From the NCBI GenBank assembly GCA_021527695.1, contig JAKFAO010000006.1, positions 372,001 through 436,000 of the forward strand: DNA of 64,000 nt, written 5' to 3'. Position 1 is the stretch's first letter, and each line of letters begins with the position of its first letter. Position numbers and translations under genes: made by a program. Under the pieces are notes generated by a model. It saw nothing but the letters and a program-made list of their open reading frames with translations. It had not been told where the DNA came from and searched no databases. This document shows, piece after piece, positions 1-11,500 of the stretch. This DNA comes from Naematelia aurantialba. Taxonomy: Eukaryota; Basidiomycota; Tremellomycetes; Tremellales; Naemateliaceae.

Positions 1-2354
1 TCTGCGCGTAGGCCGTGCCGAGCTGGCGTCAGCGTGCGAGCAGCCGTGGCCTCACCTTGCGCATGGAATGCAGTTGGCGGAACCAGGAGGCCGTGTTGAC
101 GAGCTTGTTGCGCCAGCCAGCTGCCTCGGGGTGGTTGGGCTCCCAGACGATGGAGAGGAGGAGCGTGAGGGAGGCCTGGAACGCAAAGAAGAGCGTGTAC
201 CACTCTGATCCCCGTGCGGGGTCGGGCGAGCTGAGCACAAAGCGTGCAATGTCGTCGAGGTTGGCCAGGGCCAGGGTGCGGCACGTGCTGCTGTCAGCGC
301 TGCTGTTTAATTGCCGACGCACCCAATGGCCTCGCGTACGCTCGCGCTGAGCTCCTTGCGGGGTCGCCCCTCCCAGGCTGCCGCGAGCAGGACTGGGCGG
401 TACAGGATCGCTCGAAAGTCGCGCGCACGCCACACCTGGACGCTCCGGGCGAGCCTGTCGTTAGCGCAGACGAATATGCATCCTACCTGTATGGGCCGTC
501 GTGGCACTTTTGCATAAAGTCCGGCAGCGCGTCGATGACCGAGACGATGCGGTCGTCGTAGCGCTTGATCTGCTCGACCGTCGGTGCTGGATGGCCAGAC
601 AGGATCCGGTCGTGGATGGATGCCGTGATGCGTGCGAGCCTGGCCTGGATGATGAGCGCCGTGTAGAGGGTTGGGTGTGACACCTCGGGCGGGGCGACCA
701 TCGTAGACACGGTGAGGTGCTGCAGTCAGCTCGGCTCGGCTGCGTGACGGACCCACCTCGTCGTTGCAGTTGATAGGCATTGGCACTGCGCTCTGCCCGA
801 CACCGCCTATGCCGTGCGGGCGGCCGAAGGTGACGCTGCACCCCGCTTCAAGCGTCACCACGGCCCACCACACCCTGACGCGCATCTCCTTTTCGAGCGG
901 GGTGCACCGCCAGCTGGTGATGGGCGCGTGGAGGCCGAGCGCGGTGGCCATGCGTGTCGCCCAGCCGAGGCAGAGGTAGCCCGCGTTGGGGCGGTTGGAC
1001 CGCTGGAGGTAGTTGGCCATGATCGCGAGCCCCTGCACGAGGGGCAGCGTGCCCTCTTCCAGTAGATCGCGCGTCAGCGCCTGGCGCGCGACGAGATAGT
1101 AGTTGTAGCCCGGGTCGTCGATGCCGGACGCTGGGAGGTCCAAGGCGCCCATGGCGAAAATCATGTACAGCAAGACGAGCGAGCCGGGTTTAGACGATAT
1201 GGGCAGTGCGCCCACTGCACGGTCAGCCACGCATGGGCCGTGTACGCACTGATTTGCGCCCGCACCGTCGGCTCGTGCACCAGCGGCGTGAGGTGGTCTG
1301 CTGTAAGCGCCACACTGCCGCACTGCCGTACACTGCTACATGAGGGACTCACGAAAGTATCGAAAGTAGCTGTCGACGAGGGGCATGACCTCGGACATGG
1401 GCGGGAGCGCCGGCGTGGGAGTGAGCATGGGCGGGATCGCCGGCTTGGCGTACTCGGTGCTCGCGCTGATACCTTGCGCGAAGCTGAGGATGCCGCGCAG
1501 CTCTGTGCCGCCATTGGCGATCGCCTGGCCGACCGGACTGACGCCGAGGATCTCTTTCGGCCCCAGCCGGCGGATCGCATTGAGAAACGTCGCGCCGCTC
1601 GACAAGCCGAGGTAGCTCACGCCCTGCTCTGAGCTCGCCAGGCTCGCCATGCCGTCCAGGCCGGGATCGTCCGGCGGCTGCCCCAGCGCCCGCGGCGCCG
1701 GCACCTCGTGGTACTCGTACGTTTCGGGGTCGACATCCGGGTGCAGAAGCGGCTTGAGCGCCTCGGCGCCCGCGTGTGGAGAGGCCGGCCGCGACGGAAA
1801 CGGCGTCTGCGTGAGCGACAGGGGCAGACCGCCGCCGCCGCCTGGCCCCCTTGCAGCCCGATGCTGGTCTTTATGGTGCTGCACGTCAGCGCGTCAACGA
1901 CCCGCACGTACATCTGGCACCAGCAGCTGCCGAGCATGCGCCATCACCCCGTCCACCCCCAGCTCTTCAGCCAATCGCGACGCATCCTGCAGTGGAAACT
2001 CGGGCAACAACGTATCCCAGATCCGCTCGTACAACTCAATTCTACGGGTCAGCACCGTCTGATTAAACACCCACCGTTGCTCCAACTCCGTCATTCGCAG
2101 CCTCGTCAGAGGAGTCCGCTGCGCCCGGCCGGCGTAGTAACACTCCTTCTTCTCCTGGACACATCGCGGACAGGGCTGTTCCCCCGTGCAGCCCAGCTTG
2201 CGCGAACCTGACAATGAGCAAAAACCTCGGAAACCATGGGATACGCACGACACGCTTCGCACGCCGCTGGAGCCCGAGGCCGCTTTGATCGCTTCTCGTC
2301 GTCAGCGCTCGGCGAGCGTGAGCTGAGTCGCCGTTTGGCAAGGTCGGCGTGCAT
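1..2354 (-). CDS. Zn2Cys6 fungal-specific transcription factor (3' end beyond left edge)
   Basis: Nuclear DNA-binding regulator of the Gal4 type. The start chosen is the ATG at 2352-2354. Exon 1 (2249-2354) ends inside the zinc cluster, and an intron (about 2208-2248, donor GTGCGT, acceptor CAG) splits it. Joined, the cluster spacing is C-x2-C-x6-C-x5-C-x2-C-x6-C (CEACRSRKLGC then CPRC), a complete Zn2Cys6 domain. Downstream coding at about 1340-1720 and 560-1200 contains the fungal_trans middle homology region: segments such as LAIMANYLQRSNRPNAG and GWATRMATALGLHAP followed by RVWW are characteristic of that family. More exons run to base 1, where the frame is still open, so the C-terminus lies outside the window. 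Targets cannot be told from sequence. The DHA1 exporter at 4785-7374 is near but separated by a tRNA and a RING gene. Confidence 0.88.
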
Positions 2355-2690
2355 GCCTCGATGGGAAATCAAAACACGGATTCGGCGGCAGCGAATGTGC
2401 CAAGTTTACTGCTCCTCACAACGTCCTAGGAGGAGTGCCGCTTAAGACTACAGGTGAAGCGAGTCACGTCAAATCGCAAAAACAAGTCGGCCCAAGATCT
2501 CCGGGTCGATGGGCAACGGTGCTCTGGTTTGTGTGCTTCTCGCTGTTCTTGAACCGGCACGCAAATGCTCGTCTGGCGGAAGGCGATGCTGTCTGTGGCG
2601 GGGGCGTGAGTGGGAATGGACTCTCAATACCAGAGAAAAGATGGAGACCACAAAACTACCAGTAAACCAGAGAGAATATCAAAAAGGGAG
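2355..2690. other. Intergenic, no gene seen
   Basis: This is the 5' flank of the Zn2Cys6 gene and the 3' flank of the tRNA. Short open frames here have no recognisable content. Confidence 0.5.
2681..2685 (-). terminator. Pol III terminator of tRNA-Tyr
   Basis: A run of five T on the minus strand begins 5 bases past the mature tRNA 3' end, which fits the oligo-T stop used by RNA polymerase III. Confidence 0.8.
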
Positions 2691-2776
2691 TCTCCCGAGT
2701 GTGAGTCGAACACACGACCATTCGATGGAACCGAAACCCATTACAGTCGAAGGCTCTACCACTGAGCTATCGGGAG
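2691..2776 (-). tRNA. tRNA-Tyr: tRNA-Tyr (GUA) with 14-nt intron
   Basis: On the minus strand the cloverleaf folds completely. The acceptor stem CTCCCGA pairs with TCGGGAG (7 bp). The D stem is GCTC/GAGC. The anticodon stem is TTCGA/TCGAA with loop CTGTAA-A, giving anticodon GTA (plus-strand 2742-2744). The T arm is GTGTG-TTCGACT-CACAC, and the discriminator base is A at 2691. A 14-nt intron (2727-2740) sits one base 3' of the anticodon, the canonical position for eukaryotic nuclear tRNA introns; tRNA-Tyr is one of the tRNAs that most often carries one. CCA is not encoded, as expected for a nuclear eukaryotic tRNA. Confidence 0.97.
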
Positions 2777-3106
2777 CCAAATCGCTCATTTGCCAATTAC
2801 AAATTCAGTCATAAAATGTTTAGAGAAAGAGAATATTACAAGATAGAAAATCTATTCAGCGTCCCGCTGACGGAGTTCCAGATATGTCTGCCAATAGCGG
2901 CATGCAGGTTTCCCCTGGGGGCAGCTGCAAGTGTTTGGATACACGCCTGTTCTTTTCTTGGATCCCGTTATAGGCCAGGTGGGTCCCGTTTCAAGACGTT
3001 GCAAGGGCCTCGCAATCGTCGCCACCCAAGTGGAGGTGCCGTAGTGTTTCCGTTTTGTCTCCCTCTCCCATTTTTGTGTCGATCAATGCCTTGTGCTTGC
3101 CGCACC
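2777..3106. other. Intergenic between tRNA and RING gene
   Basis: Holds the 5' flanks of the divergent tRNA and RING gene. The frame of the RING gene stays open upstream, with an in-frame ATG at 3086, but the residues encoded there do not look conserved in type. Nothing else was seen. Confidence 0.5.
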
Positions 3107-4707
3107 ATGTCGTCAGAGTACGCACCTAGCGAGCAGGATATGGACCTGGTGTATTCTGACGACGGCGACATGCCATCACCTCACGACCAGTCTGGAAGCT
3201 CTCGTATTCGATCCCCACCCCCTCGACTGCCTCCCACGCCTCCCCCGCGACGAGCTCGAGCTCGAGCTCCGATGACTCTGGCGCTGCCGGCGTCCTCTCT
3301 CCCGCCTTACCGTACGACTCGCGCGCAAAATCGGGAAGAGCTAGGCGTGCCTCGACCCGACTTCTCCAACCTTCCTGCGCCGGCGGCGCGGACGCGGAAC
3401 AGGACGGAATTGCCTCCTGCAGTGGTGGATCTGGTAGGCGATAGTAGCGGGGATGAGGACGAGGTGGTGTTCGTAAGATCCAGTAACCCCAACCCCAACC
3501 GGTCAAGGGCAGGCTCAGCCGGGGCGAGGCGGATGGATGGGAGCGGCAACGGGGATGCTGTGTCTCGAGAAACGATGGAGCGGAGGGCAAGGGTCCGCGA
3601 AATCGCGCAGGAGATGCACCGTGAGTCATCAGCCAGTGCGTTGGAGGCGCGCTGACACACCGTCTTTATCACTCTGTACCGACTGACCCAATTTCGCTAC
3701 TTGCTATAGGCATTGAAGCGGCGCTGCAACGGCATGGCGCGGAGACCGAAGCCCTCCTTCGTGGTGATGCCGACCCCACCGACCGGCAACGTGACATCTT
3801 TTCCCCTCCTGCTCGTCCTCCCCGCCCGCAGCGCATAGGCTTTGGAGGCGCCGTGTTCCGTTCTGGCGATCGGCAGATCAACTTTGCCCCTTTGCCAGAT
3901 GGACGCGCACGCGAGCGGCTGCACGTGGTGAGGGCACCCAGGGAGCAGCGCGAGTTGTCCGACGCAGCTGCAGAGGCACAGATGGGACACCGCAACTTTG
4001 ATTGGTTCGGGGCAGGCATCGGCGTCATGACGAGGGATATCCTCGCCAACTTTGGCCTCGGCCCAGAAGACAACGATGCTGGTAACCCGCCTCGAGATGC
4101 GCAGGGCTGGGCTGCTGTGCTCCGAAATCTGGGCGTGGTGCGCGGAGCCAGCCGCGCCGGCCAGGGCGAAGGCGAGGTAAATGTGGAAGGCGAGATCGCA
4201 AAGGTACCGTTGCCCGACTACCCACCTACTCGACCAGGGTACAGCGCCGACTTTGAAATCACCAGTCCGCCATCGCCCATCGAGGTCGACGATTTCGGCC
4301 GAGTGGTGACCAGAAAGCGGGCTAAAACCAGGCCGTATCTGGCCTGCGTCCAATGCTTGGATCCGCTGCTCATCTCGTCGGCATACCGCACTTTGGACGA
4401 TCGCGTGTGGGCTCTCCAATGCGGTCATATGCTAGATCAGAAATGTCTGCAGGGGCTGTCTACCCCAGAGACTCCCGAGCAACTCGCCACGGTGATCAAT
4501 CAAGACCCACCTGCAGCGCTACCGATCCTCGACGGCGGTGAACGAACACGCCGAAACAAGAAACAGAAGTTGACAAAGCCCCCCAAACCCGCCGAATACA
4601 GTTGGCGGTGTCCGGTCTGCAGCGAAGAGCACATCAGCATACAAGACGTCGACAAGCGAATTTGGGATCAGATGGAGGGCCGGGGCGCATTGCAGATCTA
4701 TGCATGA
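3107..4707 (+). CDS. RING-type protein with SUMO-interaction-like motifs (candidate SUMO-targeted ubiquitin ligase)
   Basis: Two exons: 3107-3620 and 3710-4707 (donor GTGAGT, acceptor CTATAG), about 503 residues. The start is ATG 3107; an in-frame ATG at 3086 is an alternative. The N-terminal 170 residues are disordered, rich in Pro, Ser, Arg and acidic residues. Around residues 105-125 two hydrophobic cores flank an acidic Ser patch (AVVDLVGDSSGDEDEVVFV), the pattern of tandem SUMO-interaction motifs. The C-terminal 150 residues hold a RING-like domain: CVQC, then CGHMLDQKC, then CPVC, with a long basic insert (RRNKKQKLTK) before the last CxxC. The usual Cys two residues after the His is replaced by Asp. 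A C-terminal RING plus N-terminal SIMs is the layout of RNF4/Slx8-type ligases. That assignment is inferred; the RING itself is clear. Other RING ligases are possible. Confidence 0.75.
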
Positions 4708-4784
4708 GGAGCTGTTTCATATTGTATCTCCAAAGTCATGACATTGCATTCAGATGATCGGCCGTACGACGGCTGTTGTCACAA

Positions 4785-7374
4785 TCACGTAGCCTTCACC
4801 GGCGAGAACTTGGACTTTGCCCGGAGCGCCGGGCCATACTTGATGAGCACCATAGGAATTGGGCTACGGGCAGTATCAGCAGCTTGAACGGCACTAGCCA
4901 ATGTGGTCTGGAACGGCCTGCGGCTCGGGTGTCGACGAGGACTTTCGCAGAGTATCTTGTGGCGAGAGAAAGGACTCACGCCATGAGCAAGGCCAAAAAT
5001 CCGAGGAGGGAAGACGCCCATTGAGTGCCCAATTTTTGGTACATTTGCGTCGCGAACAGCGGGAAACCGGCACCAACCGACGATCGCACGACGGCTACGT
5101 CTTTCAGCCCAGAGTCTTGTTGTGCAGCCCAGCAGACTTACTCAGGGCGGAGAGGGCCGAAGCTGCAGACCAGAGATACACGTCGATAACATAGTTGAAC
5201 AGACTGACAAACATGCCGAGGACGGCGAAGCCGAGCAGGCCGACGGCGAAGACGGGCGATATCCAGTGGATGGACGAGTACGAGGTCCATCCGAACCAGA
5301 ACAAGGAGATGACGAGAGCCCAGCCGGAGAGGACACAGAGCTCCAGCCGCTTTTCTGGGACAGGGGGCTGCGGGCTCAACTTTGCTGCGTGGCGTTGGAA
5401 GCGCGGCTCGATGACCGTCATAAAGCTGGCATCAGCGCGTGTGCGAGGTCGAGACATACAAGATGACCGCAATCCACCCGCCGGTCAATAGGCCCAGGAA
5501 GGCAAGCCCGTTCTCGCCTGCGTTGAAGCCGTGATTCTCTTCAAAGACGAATCTGGCGTCAGTGACGACCGAAACGACAACTCACGGGAAAGCCTCGAAG
5601 AGAAGATACACCACACCGTAGACGAAAGACATGTACATTGTGAGGGCGAGCAGCATTGGCTCGAGGGCTAGCGTCAGCTTGATGCGGCACGCAACTCACC
5701 CAGCATGATGAACGGCTTGAGTAGGATGGCGTTTAGGCGTGCTTTGAATGCGTGGTCGGCTTTCTCTAGTGGGGCATACCACCGCTCTTCGCCCGTGTCC
5801 TTGCGCAGGCGCTTGGCCTTGTGCACCAGCAGCTTGGGAGTGTACGTCTCTGGAACGGTGAAGAACACGATAGCAAGGCAGAAGCCAGAGAAGAGCGCGA
5901 GAATCCAGTACACCCAGCGCCAGTCCTGAAGAGTCAGCACCAACCCGGTGAACACCCTCAGATAGACTGACGGTTCCAGAAACAGAGATAAAGCCAGAGA
6001 TGATGGGTCCCAGCGACGGCCCAGCAAACGGCGCGAGCGAAAACAGACTCATCGCTTGTCCGCGGTGGTCCGTGTCCCAGATGTCAGCGAGCACGCCGCC
6101 CGAGTTGGTTAGCGGCGCCGAGGCGAAGCAGCCGCCCAGGAAACGGAACACGAGAATGCTCGCGGTGTTTTTCGACAGCGCACAGCCGACCTGGAACCCG
6201 CAGTAGACGACGAAGGTGATGAGGAAGATGGGGCGTCGGCCATACGACTCGGACAAAGGGCCCCACAGGATCGGACCGACACAGTAGCCCGCGACAAAGA
6301 GGGCAATGGTGAGGACGGCGATTTCCTGCGAGAAGCCAAAGTAATTCTCCATGTCGACGACGATCCCGGATGGCGCGGACGAAGCGAATGTCGAGTTGAG
6401 CACGAGTAGCCCAGCCACACTCGTGAGGTACCACCGATACTTGACGCCCCAGTTCTGGCCCTATCAGCACCGCACATGCCGCACACGCGGCGTCAAGAGG
6501 TAGAGGTTCGGCTTGATAACATTGAAACAGGAGGACTCACCTTTGGGTTGGTCCGCTCGCCTGGCTCAAAGTGCACGGCCCACGGATCGGGTCCCTCTGC
6601 TGCACGCTTCGCCTCACGCTCCTCCTCCTCTTCTCGGCTACGGACGGCGCGCAGACCCTCTTCGGCATCGCGCCCTGTCGGTGCGACACCACCAAACATT
6701 CCCACCCCGGGGGGCTGCGAGGTGACACGGTCGAGCGGAACCATCCCCATCCCCTGGACCGTGTCCTCCCCGGCCGTTACATACTTATTGCGCGCAATCT
6801 TGTATCCAGAGCTCGTGCGCTCGAGCTTCTTGTACGTCGACGCGGGCGGCAGCGGGCTGTTGTGCTTCTCGTTGTGTGCGTCCATGTCGTCGAGGCCAAG
6901 CTCCTTCGTTGCTAGCGCGGCAATCTCGGGGCCCGTCTTCCCGCCGGTCCCGGATGCCTGGGGGTCCTTTTCCGGGATCCCTGCGGCCGTGTGCGAGCTG
7001 GGCAGAGGAATGCTATCAATTGTTTGCGCTACATTGACGCTTTCGCTCAGCGTCGGCGTGGATGACTCGTTGTCGCTGTCCTGCATTGTCCCCGGGCTAT
7101 CCTGGGCGGCGGCGGCGGCAGCAACAGCAGCAGCCACGTATGAGTGAGTCACCGGGTCTACGGGCGCTGTCCGTGCATGTGGGAGATGGGGAGGCGAGGG
7201 GTGGGAGGAGGCTGTGCTGTGTTGGGAGTCAGGTGGAAGACCAGTCTCAGCTGCGGCTGCATCTGCGCTGGTTGATTCACTTGTACCCGTCGCACCGGAC
7301 GGGTTCTGCCGAGTGGACACAGAGGTCGAGCCTAGCGGTGCGCCCAATGCGAGTGGGTCGTGTGGGGCTGCCAT
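4785..7374 (-). CDS. MFS transporter, DHA1 drug/polyamine exporter type
   Basis: Plasma-membrane proton antiporter family (DHA1; known members export drugs, polyamines and other organic compounds). The start is ATG 7374; an upstream in-frame ATG lies at 7404. The first about 275 residues are disordered and Ala/Ser/Pro-rich, before the first membrane segment. After an intron (donor GTGAGT near 6539) the transporter core begins ([17 protein letters not shown]). The loop 2-3 signature [14 protein letters not shown] and the later [20 protein letters not shown] and [11 protein letters not shown] are typical DHA1 motifs. Further introns interrupt the C-terminal half. The last intron (4864-4979) joins LGFLALLMA to [20 protein letters not shown], the usual DHA1 tail, and the stop is at 4785-4787. 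The long N-terminus exceeds the typical family length. The substrate is not predictable. Confidence 0.9.
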
Positions 7375-8564
7375 AGTTACTAGCACTCTCCAGGCGTCTG
7401 TCACACGGACAGGAGGACGATGATTCGAGCCTCAACGCTTTCAAACGCGATAATATGCCCGAGGCGACTCGCGAAACTAGATGTAGTGGCTTTTGCTCGC
7501 GATGCTAAATACGGAGTATGGTAAAGCAAGAACTGCGGAGTTCGGCACCGATCAGGGCGGCTTGGTCACCACGGGGATGCACCAGGAGAATCGTCCACCT
7601 CTCCTGTTTGTCATCACTCGCTTTTCCTCCACATTTTTGTGCTCTCTGTTTGCCTGTTTTGGCAGTTATGACGTTGCGGCGACCGCGGCAATTGCCGCGG
7701 CTCCCCTCGGGCAACTCCCCTACTCCAGCATCAGCCCCATATGGAGCTTTGGGTGCATCTCCACTGGCGACCTTCCCGTGATAAACTGTCGCCACAAACC
7801 CGCGGGGCAAAGGCAGATACGGGTCCAGATTGGATTAGATCCAAAGGTTGCGGAGCAAATCGATGTGATGAGCAGCTCTGGACCGCGGCCCATCTGCGAG
7901 CCGAGCTGATTCTTCTGCACGATTCCTGATGCTGCACTCGTCAGGTACCTCGGGTATCCATCGGTGGCCAAAGAGCGGATGGGAGGTGGTTGTCAACTAA
8001 GTGCTCATGGGACAATCCCGATGCTAGTGGGACCTGGAAGATTCCGGCGGTCAGATGATGGAGTGGCTCGACGCTGAATGGGCAGGTGCGGCTCGGAAAC
8101 CAGCAGCTCCTGACCCCTCCGCGGTTCTTATATTGACGGACTGAGCGATGGTCAAGAGCACCAGTTCCCTGCCAAGTAGATAAGCCAGATAAGCACTGCC
8201 AAGAGTTTTGTCAGGGCCATCCGGGTGAGGCGAGGCATCCCGTCCAAGAAGAACACGGCACGGGAGCGTCAGTCTCAATGATGCCATCGCAGTCAGCAAT
8301 ATGCGGCGATGGCCAGTAGATGCACTGGCAAAGGTCATCTCCGCCACCTCGTCCGGCCAAAAGGATGTTACATAGTTGCATGAACGAACTAGTGCCAACT
8401 ACGGTCCGGGACACAAGCGAGTGGCAACTGATCGTCACTGCCAAGACGCACCAGGATATCTGATGCATAATGTCGCGCCCTTCAGAGGCATATTCCCAGA
8501 TATACAGTTCAGATGTCAAGTCCCCTAGGTGCAGGTGTACATGGGTGCAGCTCAGCCTGCGCGG
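7375..8564. other. Intergenic, 1.2 kb, no gene seen
   Basis: Lies between the 5' end of the MFS gene and the 3' end of CWH43. Open frames on both strands (for example 8051-8398 and 8211-8519 minus) overlap one another, have no recognisable domain and show no convincing exon chain. A short cryptic gene cannot be excluded. Confidence 0.4.
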
Positions 8565-11500
8565 CTACTCTGCGTCCAGGCTCGTCGACCAGCCCCAGCC
8601 GTAGTTTCGCAATTTGCTGCGCTCGGGTGGGAGGTAATACAGCGGGCCATCCCAGACGCGGTAGACATGGCCTCTGTTGAGGGATCAGCTTTATCTGCGG
8701 TATCGCGGCTGCGGTATCAAAGTATAAAGATACGTACCGAGTACCTTCACCACGGAACATGTCCGGCATCCGCCATGGTTCCGGGACCTACGAGGTCAGC
8801 GAACAATCAACCAACCGCAGAACAGAGGTAAAAAGCGAATCCGCATTCGCAGTTGACGCAGTCAAATGAGAGTGAGCATGGCATTGGAACTCACGTCGGT
8901 TTCCCCAATGTGCCAGTACATCTCTTGGTTGTTCTCGTACGCCACAGTCTGGCCAGGCAGGGGCAACATGAATTTTCCCACCTATCACCGCGATCAGCTG
9001 CGTGCCACACCGTACCGACATGCCAGACACCGTGCCCACATCTAGCCGACACTTTGCCGATTATCGTGTCCTAGCATTACTCACCTGCAGCTCGGTATCG
9101 GTGATATCGCTCTCGAAGATCCGGGCGAACCCGATCCTCCACAGACCTCTGAACGCAATGTACTCGCACCATCGCCATCGGTCTGTACTGCACCAAGATC
9201 AGCATGCCTGCCTCTTCTGCTCCGTCTGCTCCGTCCACATGTTGCGACCACAGCCACTTACATTTCAATATCGTACATCTGGCCGTCTTCATGCAGAATC
9301 TGATAAGGCCACGGCCGCTGATCACCTTGATGAGTGACGAGGTACCCCAAGAACACTGATGGAGTGGGGTACGTCGAGTTGAGCAGGCGGGCAATCTCCG
9401 TCGTCTGTAATGTCCGATCAAGCAGGTCTTCCTCTGCACCTCGTCAGACACCTTTACGCTTATTACACAACAACGGTAAGGCACCAGTCGGTTGGCTCAC
9501 CTTGACCGTTGTGAGAGACAAACACATCGACTCGTTCTCCATGGACGTCGAGAGTGGCGTGAATGGCTGGCGCGAGCTCACCCACAGGACTAGGCAGGAG
9601 GTGGTGTGTAGAGTTTAAGATCGGGAACTGATTTATCAGCCCTCTCCGCTTGGACTACCAATGTATCCACCTTGGACAGGAGCGCTGCTCCCCACGTGTG
9701 CTTGTTGGGTCCTGGTCCGAGATCGACGTACTGTCTCTGTAAGCATCTCAGCCTCTAGCAAGGCTCACATAACCAAGCTCTTCCGAAATCAACCTCGTCA
9801 AGTCTCGGTTTCCATACACGAATCGATGCACTGATATCAAGTCAAGTCTTTCAAAGTTACTCACGATCGGTCTCCAGCAAGCCCACAACATCTACTTGCA
9901 TATCGCGGATGAGATCCAGCATCCGCCTCTGGCTATCTCTCCCGGCCTCGTCAACGCCAAAGTGCACCTTGACGTATTCAGTCAATGTTTACCCTTCTCC
10001 TCATCTAGGGTCAACACTTACGGCCCATATGCCTCCGGAAAAGATCCGGTGATTGGGGTAATATGGCACTGGCGCCTCGATCGGCATCTTGCCATACCCA
10101 TATGCCAAACCCACTACACTCAGTACAGCGCCGGCGACGACCGTCCATCGCTCGGTCCTTCTCGTCCTGACCCTTCCCCGTAATGTCATCCCTTGCTCTT
10201 GCGGCAAGACGACCTTGCTGGCGGCATGTCTGCCGATGACGATGAGTGACATGGTCACGATCAGAATTGCGTCGGTACGTTCTCGGAAGATCCAGCCGAA
10301 TGGAACAAAGGCATAGGCGGCAGTGACCACGGACAGAACGTCGAGAACGATGTTGAACAGAAGCGCCTGGCCAAAGACCCTACTCGGAGGCAACAGCGAG
10401 CCTACTTGCAAAAGTGGCGGCACAGTAGAAGTGAGATAGGCTACCAGTGCCAAGCCGCCTATGAAACCTAGCCAATCGGGGCAGCAATACAGTACGGCTG
10501 CACCTAAACAACCTACAGCTGACCAGACCAGACTGTAAGGTGCAACCGGGATACACAGACCGAGCGCGGCGGAAGCGATGACCAGTCCGGCGAAAGGATG
10601 GAGTGTTGGGCCATTGATCGGGTAGCCCGTCCACGTCCAAGCGATGATGGTTCCGGCGTCCGTGACAAAAGTTTGAAGCAGATGGATGAGACTCCCGATC
10701 CCCAAGGCAACGAGTCGAGCCTGCCACCGTGTCGGGTGGCCAGCCGGTACGTGATCATCGGTCTTCTTGAGAGACATCGCTATCGGTGGGGAGGGAAAGA
10801 GATCAAGGGGTCGATAACTGTACTCGAGCATCGAAAGCGCCGCCAAGAAGAGACCTGTCCTGTTCCATCCTCCGGTTGCTTCACTTGAGATCGCCCACAA
10901 GGGGTTCATCGAAGCCGACATGTATTTGATCACCAGCGTGACAATAAGGCCAGTCACCCATACTACAATGAGTAAGCATGTGCGGCATCGAGGTCCTCTC
11001 TTGACTGACTGTGAGCCTCAGCGACCATCTCCGGGCTTCCTTTCAGTCTTGCCCAGTTGCCAAATAGACTCAGCCATCCGACCCAGGTACCGATGGAAAC
11101 ACCGACCAGCCTCGCCGCAACAGACGGGATGAAGTAGGTTGCCATGCCGGTAAGGATCATGGTGGACCGATTGAAGATCATTCCCTGCCGCGAAGTAACG
11201 TAGGATAGAACGCAGGGAAAAGAGAGGGCGAAGGCAGATAGATTCGCAAGTAACGCTAGTTCTGATCCTGCCAGAGCTACAGGTAGGATAAGCTGCGCTC
11301 CAAGGACAGCAGGAAGAGACTTGCCCAGCTTCCACACGGACCAGTAGAACAATTGGAAACCCAATGATGTAAATACAGTCCAGAAGCACGTTGCTGCTCG
11401 GATCAGTCTTCATCTCGTCGTCATGCTTCGAGACTTGCCGAAGTATACATCGCTCAGCCATGCCCAAAATGGCCAGGCTGGCAGCTGGAGACTGCTGGTA

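Noticed and set aside
307..1323. 338-codon minus-strand frame read as one protein
   Set aside because: Only part of it is the fungal_trans domain; the rest runs through introns and out-of-frame sequence. The real gene uses several spliced segments.
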